A program made the translations under genes and the position numbers. From Lachnospiraceae bacterium (GTDB taxonomy: Bacteria > Bacillota > Clostridia > Lachnospirales > Lachnospiraceae), in NCBI GenBank assembly GCA_024699395.1, contig JAILPU010000063.1:1-5249 (forward strand): DNA of 5,249 nt. The letters are read 5' to 3'. Below are positions 1 through 4,962 of this stretch, piece by piece. The notes beneath the pieces are model-generated. The model did not search any database, was not told where the DNA came from, and was given only the letters and a program-made list of their open reading frames with translations. Numbering within the stretch: position 1 is the stretch's first letter; every line of letters starts with the position of its first letter.

Positions 1-2030
1 AGTTTTCCGTCGTTCCAGTTCTGAACAGGTCTGTAATATCCCGTAATTCTGCTGTAGATTTCCGTCTTTGAATTACAGTGAGGACAGATCTTAACTTCTC
101 CCGCAAGATATCCGTGAGTCTTGCAAATCGAATAGGTGGGAGAAAGAGTATAATAAGGCAGTTTGTAATTGTCCGCAATGGTCTTTACAAGGTTTGCGGC
201 AGCCTTCCAGTCGGGAAGCTTCTCACCCAAAAAGGCATGGAATACCGTTCCCGATGTGTAAAGGGTCTGAAGATCATCCTGAATATCAAGAGCATCAAAG
301 ATGTCTGACGTAAAATCAACGGGAAGGTGTGATGAGTTGGTGTAGTAGGGAGTATCTCCCATATTTCCGGCTGTCTTAATTGAAGGCCAGCGCTTTCTGT
401 CATGCTTTGCAAGTCTGAAGGAGGTGCTCTCCGCAGGAGTAGCTTCAAGGTTGTAAAGGTCGCCGTAAGCTTCCTGATACTGAACAAGGCGGTCTCTCAT
501 ATGATTGAGAACTTCCTTGGTGAATTCCTGAGTCTCCTTGCTTGTCATGTCGGCTCTTAACCAGTTTGCGTTAAGTCCCACTTCGTTCATTCCCACAAGT
601 CCGATGGTGGAGAAGTGATTGTCAAAGCTTCCCAGATATCTCTTGGTGTAGGGATACAATCCCTCATCAAGAAGCTTTGTGATAACTCCGCGCTTAATTT
701 TCAAACTTCTTGCGGCGATATCCATCATGCGGTTAAGTCTTGTGTAGAACTCATCTTTGTTGGCGGAAAGATATGCGATTCTGGGCATGTTGATGGTTAC
801 AACACCCACTGAGCCGGTGCTTTCACCGGAACCGAAGAATCCTCCTGTCTTTTTCCTGAGTTCTCTCAGATCCAGTCTCAGTCTGCAGCACATACTTCTT
901 ACATCGCTGGGCTGCATATCGGAATTGATATAGTTTGAAAAATAAGGTGTACCGTATTTGGCCGTCATCTCGAAAAGCATACGGTTATTTTCCGTATCGG
1001 ACCAGTCAAAATCTCTTGTGATGGAGTAGGTGGGAATGGGATACTGGAATCCCCTTCCGTTGGAGTCGCCTTCAATCATGGTCTCGATAAAGGCCTTGTT
1101 CACCATATCCATTTCTTTTTTACAATCTTTATATTTGAAATCCATCTCCTTACCGCCCACAATGGCAGGAAGTTCCGCAAGGTCGTCGGGAACGGTCCAG
1201 TCCAAGGTGATGTTAGAGAAGGGCGCCTGTGTACCCCATCTGCTGGGAGTATTGACACCGTATATAAATGCTTCAATGCACTTCTTTACTTCAAAATATG
1301 AAAGGTTATCAACTTTCACAAAAGGAGCAAGATATGTGTCAAAGGAAGAGAAAGCCTGAGCTCCCGCCCACTCGTTCTGCATTATACCCAGGAAATTAAC
1401 CATCTGGTTGCAGAGAACCGAAAGGTGCTTTGCAGGTGCGGAAGTAATCTTTCCGGTGATTCCTCCCAATCCTTCTGTAATAAGCTGTTTAAGCGACCAT
1501 CCCGCACAGTATCCTGTAAGCATTGCGAGATCGTGTATATGAATGTCCGCATTTCTGTGGGCATCGGCAATCTCCTGATCGTATATCTCGGAAAGCCAGT
1601 AGTTGGCGGTTACCGCACCGGAGTTACTTAAGATGAGACCTCCCACGGAATATGTAACCGTTGAGTTCTCTTTTACTCTCCAGTCCTCAACCTTAACATA
1701 GCTGTTTACCACATCCTTGTAATCAAGGATGGTGGATTTCATCTCCCTCATTTTCTCCCGCTGCTTGCGGTAAAGAATATAAGCTTTAGCTACCTCTTCG
1801 TATCCGGCCTGACCCAAGACACGCTCAACACTGTCCTGAATAGCCTCTACGTGAATGGCTCCGTCTTCCAATTTGCTCTGAAAATCTGCAGTTACTCTGA
1901 GTGCCAGAAGATCCACGATATCGTTGGTATAATTCATTTCCGTTGCCACAAAAGCCTTCATAATGGCATCGCTGATCTTGGTCATGGTGAATTCTGTCTT
2001 CTCACCGTTTCTCTTGATAACCTGGAACAT
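1..2030 (-). CDS. nrdD: anaerobic (class III) ribonucleoside-triphosphate reductase, 3' end cut by window edge
   Basis: This is the oxygen-sensitive glycyl-radical enzyme that reduces ribonucleoside triphosphates to dNTPs; family members are activated by NrdG with S-adenosylmethionine. The frame is open from the ATG at 2030 to the window edge (676 full codons, no stop), so perhaps a few tens of residues are missing. Residues 1 to about 92 form an ATP-cone allosteric domain starting MFQVIKRNGEKTEF. The catalytic barrel follows, with IHIHDL and C175 in GYCAGW, NTPSRWGTQAPFSN at 260-273, and C381/C382 in SMCCRL; C175 and one of the latter are the expected thiyl and reducing cysteines. A zinc-site candidate is C636-x-x-H639 with C649-x-x-C652. 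The glycyl-radical glycine is G664 in RITGYYRP (bases 39-41). The start is supported by AAAGGGAGGA at 2041-2050, 10 nt upstream. nrdG may lie beyond the left edge. Regulation is probably by NrdR, from the boxes upstream. Confidence 0.97.
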   Translation of the reverse strand, partial: MFQVIKRNGEKTEFTMTKISDAIMKAFVATEMNYTNDIVDLLALRVTADFQSKLEDGAIHVEAIQDSVERVLGQAGYEEVAKAYILYRKQREKMREMKSTILDYKDVVNSYVKVEDWRVKENSTVTYSVGGLILSNSGAVTANYWLSEIYDQEIADAHRNADIHIHDLAMLTGYCAGWSLKQLITEGLGGITGKITSAPAKHLSVLCNQMVNFLGIMQNEWAGAQAFSSFDTYLAPFVKVDNLSYFEVKKCIEAFIYGVNTPSRWGTQAPFSNITLDWTVPDDLAELPAIVGGKEMDFKYKDCKKEMDMVNKAFIETMIEGDSNGRGFQYPIPTYSITRDFDWSDTENNRMLFEMTAKYGTPYFSNYINSDMQPSDVRSMCCRLRLDLRELRKKTGGFFGSGESTGSVGVVTINMPRIAYLSANKDEFYTRLNRMMDIAARSLKIKRGVITKLLDEGLYPYTKRYLGSFDNHFSTIGLVGMNEVGLNANWLRADMTSKETQEFTKEVLNHMRDRLVQYQEAYGDLYNLEATPAESTSFRLAKHDRKRWPSIKTAGNMGDTPYYTNSSHLPVDFTSDIFDALDIQDDLQTLYTSGTVFHAFLGEKLPDWKAAANLVKTIADNYKLPYYTLSPTYSICKTHGYLAGEVKICPHCNSKTEIYSRITGYYRPVQNWNDGK

Positions 2031-2032
2031 CT

Positions 2033-2083
2033 TTACTGAATCCTCCCTTTCATAAATAAAAACCACAATATATTGTTATTCAT
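2033..2083 (-). other. possible 16-codon upstream reading frame in the nrdD leader
   Basis: An ATG at 2081-2083 opens a frame encoding MNNNILWFLFMKGRIQ. Its TAA ends two bases before the nrdD ATG (TAA-AG-ATG) and it is in a different frame from nrdD. That arrangement would suit translational coupling, and ribosomes reading it would pass over the nrdD Shine-Dalgarno. Against it, the only purines upstream are a GGGG just 2 nt from the ATG and a weak AGG further off, and the frame runs through the NrdR box, which fixes several codons. It may well be a chance frame. Confidence 0.2.
2063..2078. promoter_or_regulatory. NrdR box 1 (nrdD leader)
   Basis: The bases ccaCAATATATTGtta match the known NrdR operator consensus acaCwAtATaTwGtgt across the whole palindromic core (CAATATATTG, 2066-2075). 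NrdR is the ATP-cone repressor that senses dATP/ATP and controls ribonucleotide reductase genes. This copy lies inside the predicted transcribed leader, centred about 74 bp downstream of the inferred transcription start and about 40 bp before the nrdD ATG. A second box is centred 124 bp away, upstream of the promoter. No nrdR gene is in this window. Confidence 0.85.
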
Positions 2084-2085
2084 AT

Positions 2086-2135
2086 CCCCATACCTGTATG
2101 GAGGCTGTTCGGCAAAAGCCCGTAAAAAGCCCTCC
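2086..2135 (-). promoter_or_regulatory. two mutually exclusive hairpins in the nrdD leader
   Basis: Read on the minus strand, the leader starts with GGAGG-g-CT (2128-2135), which can pair with AGCCTCC (2100-2106). The same CCTCC stretch followed by ATA (2097-2104) can instead pair with TATGGGG (2086-2092) around a CAGG loop, with one bulged base. The two folds share CCTCC and cannot coexist. This resembles a switching leader, but no run of T follows either stem and no known riboswitch family is recognised, so function is inference. Confidence 0.35.
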
Positions 2136-2139
2136 GTAC

Positions 2140-2160
2140 ATGCTAAAATAATGATAGCAT
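2140..2160. repeat. inverted repeat over the nrdD -10 box
   Basis: Perfect 6-bp arms, ATGCTA and TAGCAT, are separated by 9 bp and span the inferred -10 hexamer (2151-2156) and the transcription start region. A dyad in this place could be a repressor site or could mark an RNA hairpin at the very 5' end of the transcript. The arms are short and may be chance. Confidence 0.35.
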
Positions 2161-2179
2161 CCGATAGTAAAAAAGTCAA
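2151..2179 (-). promoter_or_regulatory. sigma-A type promoter of nrdD
   Basis: On the minus strand TTGACT (2174-2179) is followed by exactly 17 bp and then TATCAT (2151-2156), close to the vegetative consensus TTGACA-17-TATAAT. The start of transcription would be near 2144, giving a leader of about 114 nt before nrdD. NrdR box 2 ends 7 bp upstream of the -35 hexamer. Confidence 0.8.
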
Positions 2180-2186
2180 TGAATAT

Positions 2187-2202
2187 ACACAATATATTGT
2201 GG
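2187..2202. promoter_or_regulatory. NrdR box 2 (upstream of the nrdD promoter)
   Basis: The bases acaCAATATATTGtgg match the NrdR consensus at nearly every position, including the full CAATATATTG core (2190-2199). It sits 7 bp upstream of the -35 hexamer, centred about 50 bp before the inferred transcription start. Compared with box 1, the 15-bp stretch ACCACAATATATTGT is identical but in the opposite orientation. Confidence 0.88.
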
Positions 2203-2212
2203 TCTGTATTGT

Positions 2213-2240
2213 TAAAAATACATCATACTGATTATTTTTA
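2213..2240. repeat. AT-only inverted repeat just after the TPR gene
   Basis: Eight-base arms TAAAAATA (2213-2220) and TATTTTTA (2233-2240) flank a 12-nt loop, immediately after the TAA of the TPR lipoprotein gene. It is the only hairpin-like element between that gene and nrdD and might weakly terminate the mscL operon, but the stem has no G:C pair, so it would be a poor intrinsic terminator. Some read-through into nrdD is possible. Confidence 0.25.
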
Positions 2241-3293
2241 TTACCTTGAAGACAGGAATTCCAGCTCTCTCAAGGCTTTTTCGTCATCGGGATATTCGGT
2301 GACATAATTTTTTAAAAGGCCTCTTGCCTCCTCATACTCCCCAAGATATTCCAATGCAACGATTTCGTTAAAACTCAAAGATCTTCTCATGGTCTGATCC
2401 TCAAGTTTAAGTCCGTTCCTGAAGGCTTCCAGCGCCTCTTCGTAGTTATTTTTCTTTAATTCGCAGATACCCAGCTGATTATATATGCCCGCATCCGCTT
2501 CTTTGGATGAAATATACTCCTTGTAAACATTGGAAGCATAATTGTAATCTCCGGTGGCCTCGTAGGCTTTTCCCAGATAAAGGTAGCTTTTGGCGCCGCC
2601 CTTTTTCTTGGAATCCTCCAGCGCAACGTAGGCTTTCCCGTACTCACCCATATAATAATACAGGCGTCCCTCATCATATGTATCAAGACCGTCCTCGTTA
2701 AGGAGTGCGTTCTCCACGAAGGTGAGTCCTCTCTCCTTAAGTCCGTTGTCCGCCAAGGCCTCATAAACATCTATAATCATGTCGCAGTCGGAAGGATTGA
2801 CATTTACAGCCTTCTCAAAATCGGCCACAGCCTTCTCACTGTCCCCCAAGGACAGATAGACGTTTCCTCTTAGGAAAAGAACCTGTGCGTCTTGGGGCTT
2901 AAATTCCAGAATGGAATCATATACCTGTCCCGCTTCCTCAAATCTCCCGGTTTTCACATAAGCAGCTCCCAGATAGCGGTTAAGGTCAAAATCCACATCC
3001 TGTACAAAGCCGTCGCTTCCTTTAAGGGCGTCGGTAAAATACTCTATTGCAGAATCGTAGTCAGCCTTAAAAAAGCTTACAATTCCTCTTGCCCTGTCGA
3101 TAAGTCTTTTATTTTCTCCCGACTCTTCGGCTGTATTGAGAAAATCCTCTGCAGAACCGTAATCAAGATTTTTAACGGCATTAAGGGCCTCTTTAACGTT
3201 AATGTTGTCTTCCCCGCAACCCGTGACAAAGGTCAGTAAAAGAGCCGTCAAAATACAATATTTGGTTATTATTTTCCTGCAGCTTCTACGCAT
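2241..3293 (-). CDS. TPR-repeat lipoprotein
   Basis: This 350-residue protein has a lipoprotein signal peptide: basic start (MRRSCRKIITK), hydrophobic stretch about 12-23, and the lipobox V-T-G-C with the lipidated cysteine at C26. It would be anchored on the outer face of the membrane. The rest is tetratricopeptide repeats, with clear units near 64-97, 103-136 (LGAAYVKTGRFEEA), 137-170 (LRGNVYLSLGDSEKA), 235-267 (LGKAYEATGDY), 268-301 (LGICELKKNNYEEALEAF) and 306-339 (LEYLGEYEEA), plus degenerate ones at 171-232. TPR arrays form right-handed superhelices that bind partner proteins; no enzymatic motif is seen. The ATG is preceded by AAAGGA about 10 nt upstream and lies 14 bp after the mscL stop, so it should be cotranscribed with mscL. 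The exact role is unknown; a scaffold for envelope assembly or sensing is a guess. Confidence 0.93.
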   Translation of the reverse strand: MRRSCRKIITKYCILTALLLTFVTGCGEDNINVKEALNAVKNLDYGSAEDFLNTAEESGENKRLIDRARGIVSFFKADYDSAIEYFTDALKGSDGFVQDVDFDLNRYLGAAYVKTGRFEEAGQVYDSILEFKPQDAQVLFLRGNVYLSLGDSEKAVADFEKAVNVNPSDCDMIIDVYEALADNGLKERGLTFVENALLNEDGLDTYDEGRLYYYMGEYGKAYVALEDSKKKGGAKSYLYLGKAYEATGDYNYASNVYKEYISSKEADAGIYNQLGICELKKNNYEEALEAFRNGLKLEDQTMRRSLSFNEIVALEYLGEYEEARGLLKNYVTEYPDDEKALRELEFLSSR

Positions 3294-3307
3294 TCACTCT
3301 TTCCTTT

Positions 3308-3742
3308 TTATTCAAGATTGGAAGTACAATGAGGACATCTGGTGGCGTCGATTGCGATTTCACTCTTACAGTATGTACACTTCTTCATCTTGGGAGCTTC
3401 TTCCTCTTTCTTCTTTAACTTGTCGGAAATCTTATTGATTCCCTTTATGATAAAGAAGATCACAAGAGCGGTGATAAGGAAATTGATCACTGCAGTAATG
3501 AAATTTCCGTACTGAAGAACAGGTGCGTTTTCACCTTCACCCAATGTTACCGTAAGATTGGAAAAATCCGTGCCTCCGAATATTCCCAATATGGGAGTAA
3601 GGATATCCTCATTCAATGACTGTACGATTGCGGTGAAGGCTCCGCCCACGATAACACCCACAGCCATGTCCATTACGTTTCCTCTTAAGATGAACTTTTT
3701 AAATTCACCAAAAAATCCGTTGCCCTTTTCTTTCTTGCTCAT
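3308..3742 (-). CDS. mscL: large-conductance mechanosensitive channel with C-terminal zinc-ribbon tail
   Basis: MscL is a homopentameric membrane channel that opens under high membrane tension and releases solutes after a sudden drop in osmolarity. The 144-residue product has the amphipathic N-terminal helix (GFFGEFKKFILRGNV), TM1 at about 24-45 with MDMAVGVIVGGAFTAIV (the pore-lining family signature), a periplasmic-type loop at about 46-78, and TM2 at about 80-100 (NFITAVINFLITALVIFFII). A charged cytoplasmic stretch (KLKKKEEE) follows. The last 23 residues carry C122-x-x-C125 and C136-x-x-C139, a four-cysteine rubredoxin-like zinc knuckle that is absent from the E. coli protein, which is 136 residues long. 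The start is supported by AGGAGG (3751-3756), 8 nt upstream. A promoter lies at 3814-3842, and the TPR lipoprotein follows 14 bp downstream in the same operon. Confidence 0.97.
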   Translation of the reverse strand: MSKKEKGNGFFGEFKKFILRGNVMDMAVGVIVGGAFTAIVQSLNEDILTPILGIFGGTDFSNLTVTLGEGENAPVLQYGNFITAVINFLITALVIFFIIKGINKISDKLKKKEEEAPKMKKCTYCKSEIAIDATRCPHCTSNLE

Positions 3743-3773
3743 TTCATACTCCTCCTGATTATTGTTTTATTTT

Positions 3774-3787
3774 TACCGTAACCGGTA
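3774..3787. repeat. short hairpin in the mscL leader
   Basis: TACCG and CGGTA form perfect 5-bp arms around a 4-nt loop, about 30 bp upstream of the mscL ATG and inside its predicted leader of about 65 nt. On the plus strand it is followed by five T residues, but no plus-strand gene precedes it. On the minus strand an A run follows, so it is not a terminator for the lysozyme gene. Function unknown and possibly none. Confidence 0.3.
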
Positions 3788-3813
3788 TTTTTGTGAGTAA
3801 AAATCCAAGTAAT

Positions 3814-3842
3814 ATTCTACCACAAGGGTGATTTTGCAACAA
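3814..3842 (-). promoter_or_regulatory. probable promoter of the mscL-TPR operon
   Basis: On the minus strand TTGTTG (3837-3842) is followed by 17 bp and TAGAAT (3814-3819), a reasonable sigma-A match. Transcription would start near 3807, giving a leader of about 65 nt. Because no terminator hairpin is visible after the lysozyme gene, read-through from it is also possible. Confidence 0.6.
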
Positions 3843-3849
3843 GAAATCT

Positions 3850-4818
3850 TTATTTTTTTACAAACATAACATCCAGGTCGCATATTCCCAAAACGCCGGG
3901 AACCGAGCCCTTCTCCGAGTACTGCCACATTGTAAAATGATAGGGAGTCTGGGGTACAGGCTCGTAATCGGCATACCATATTTCCAGGTCGGATAATTTC
4001 TCAAGATCGAAAAGATCCGCCTCCCACACCATGTTGCTGTATATCATGGTTTCATATCCCGCTTCCCTTATCCTGTCACAGAAAGCAATTGTGTTAAGGG
4101 TAAACTGCTCCCCCGTCACATCATCGGTCCTGGCTGCATCGTCCCTTATAAGCTCGGGATCGTATACCACAGGAAGTTCCAACTCCTCTTCCCCCAGAAT
4201 ATCAAGAACAAACTCCGCCTCCTCAACAGCCTCGGCTTCGTTTATGGCCTGGGAAAAAATATATGCTCCCACCTTAAGTCCCGCTTTGTGAGCATTTGTT
4301 AGATTTTCCTTAAAACGGGTATCGGGTTTTAATACTCCCGACTCTCCGTATCCTCTGAAGGCAATTCTGAGAATCGCAAAATCATACCCTGCTGCCTTAA
4401 CCTTATCCCAGTTAATGTTTCCCTGGTGGTGGGACACGTCAATCCCCTTTACCAGTTCATAATCCTCATTTTCTTTTAGGGAAATATTCTGACCGTCATT
4501 GGAAAGGAGCGAAAAATCATAATCATGTTTTCTAACATTGGGATTAATAAGGGTATCGTGCCACTCACCGTGGGCATCCACATATCGGAGGGGAATTAAT
4601 TCGTTATCATTCACACCGTTTCGGGAATTCTCTGCATTCTCGTTATCCCTTGTGGTATTTTCATCCGAGAAAGTCATATCAGAGGAGTTTTCCTCCGACA
4701 AATAACTGTTGGCGTCGGCGGCACCCACAGGGATATTACCGTCTGTTTTCTCTTTACTTATACCGCATCCTGTAAGGGTTATAAGAAGCCCCATCAGAAT
4801 CACATACTTTTTTATCAT
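3850..4818 (-). CDS. GH25 lysozyme-family lipoprotein
   Basis: GH25 enzymes cut the beta-1,4 bond between N-acetylmuramic acid and N-acetylglucosamine in peptidoglycan. The 322-residue product (numbered from the ATG at 4818) starts MIKKYVILMGLLITLTGC; L-T-G-C is a lipobox and C18 the lipidation site, so the enzyme should be tethered outside the membrane. Residues 19 to about 70 are a polar, Asn/Glu/Asp-rich linker. The GH25 barrel runs from about 122 to the end: GIDVSHHQG (125-133, with D127), ILRIAFRG, GAYIFSQA, the catalytic D-x-E motif as D220-P-E222, IYSNMVW, IWYADY, MWQYS and the closing D314-L-D316. An ATG at 4824 is also in frame, but GGGG at 4827-4830 sits only 2-3 nt from it and 8 nt from 4818, so 4818 is preferred. 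It may remodel the cell's own wall; an antibacterial role is less likely for a tethered protein. The gene appears to be transcribed alone. Confidence 0.92.
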   Translation of the reverse strand: MIKKYVILMGLLITLTGCGISKEKTDGNIPVGAADANSYLSEENSSDMTFSDENTTRDNENAENSRNGVNDNELIPLRYVDAHGEWHDTLINPNVRKHDYDFSLLSNDGQNISLKENEDYELVKGIDVSHHQGNINWDKVKAAGYDFAILRIAFRGYGESGVLKPDTRFKENLTNAHKAGLKVGAYIFSQAINEAEAVEEAEFVLDILGEEELELPVVYDPELIRDDAARTDDVTGEQFTLNTIAFCDRIREAGYETMIYSNMVWEADLFDLEKLSDLEIWYADYEPVPQTPYHFTMWQYSEKGSVPGVLGICDLDVMFVKK

Positions 4819-4826
4819 ATACATGT

Positions 4827-4830
4827 CCCC
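4827..4830 (-). promoter_or_regulatory. ribosome binding site that decides the lysozyme start
   Basis: GGGG (with a following A) is the only purine-rich element before the gene. It lies 8 nt from the ATG at 4816-4818 but is almost adjacent to the ATG at 4822-4824. Normal spacing therefore favours the inner ATG, which also gives a compact lipoprotein signal (MIKKYVIL). Confidence 0.5.
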
Positions 4831-4846
4831 AAAATATTAATATTTT
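4831..4846. repeat. 16-bp perfect palindrome before the lysozyme gene
   Basis: AAAATATTAATATTTT reads the same on both strands and lies directly upstream of the ribosome binding site. All bases are A or T, which raises the odds of chance, but its place in the leader or promoter fits an operator. No known regulator consensus is assigned. Confidence 0.4.
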
Positions 4847-4863
4847 CAATCACCGGCAATCCC

Positions 4864-4917
4864 GCACATTTGAATATCCAATACAAATTTTTACGACACT
4901 GCACATTATGGATATCC
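4864..4917. repeat. imperfect direct repeat upstream of the lysozyme gene
   Basis: On the plus strand GCACATTtGAATATCC (4864-4879) recurs as GCACATTatGGATATCC (4901-4917), differing by one inserted base and one substitution, with starts 37 bp apart. It lies between the terminator of the surface-protein gene and the lysozyme gene, where a tandem activator or repressor site would be expected. No clear -35/-10 pair could be assigned for this gene. Confidence 0.4.
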
Positions 4918-4928
4918 CCACATTTTTG

Positions 4929-4952
4929 AAGGCACCGATACCTCGGTGCCTT
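4929..4952 (-). terminator. terminator hairpin after the surface-protein gene
   Basis: A perfect 10-bp stem (AAGGCACCGA / TCGGTGCCTT) with a 4-nt loop begins 10 bp after the TAA of the surface-protein gene. Position and stability fit an intrinsic terminator. In the minus direction only TTC follows the stem before an A run, whereas in the plus direction a T-rich stretch follows, so it may work in both directions. Confidence 0.7.
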
Positions 4953-4962
4953 TAGTGTTTTA

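Noticed and set aside
185..487. 100-codon minus-strand frame
   Set aside because: It is a shifted frame inside nrdD; the nrdD frame reads continuously through it with conserved residues.
1030..1359. 109-codon open frame on the plus strand
   Set aside because: Antisense to the well-conserved nrdD catalytic region and without any family resemblance.
2456..2770. 104-codon minus-strand frame
   Set aside because: Shifted-frame shadow within the TPR lipoprotein gene, with low-complexity Arg/Trp-rich translation.
2892..3239. 115-codon open frame on the plus strand
   Set aside because: It is antisense to the TPR lipoprotein, whose frame has clear repeats and a lipobox. The antisense product has no recognisable domain and no ribosome site.
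3774..3792. TACCG/CGGTA hairpin with T run as a terminator
   Set aside because: The T run follows only on the plus strand, where there is no gene to terminate, and the stem is just 5 bp.
4031..4291. 86-codon plus-strand frame, Ser-rich
   Set aside because: Antisense to the GH25 catalytic domain; the Ser richness comes from the complementary Glu and Ala codons.
4875..4903. GTGTCG-17-TATTCA as a promoter for the lysozyme gene
   Set aside because: Both hexamers are poor matches, and other equally weak pairs can be drawn in the same gap.
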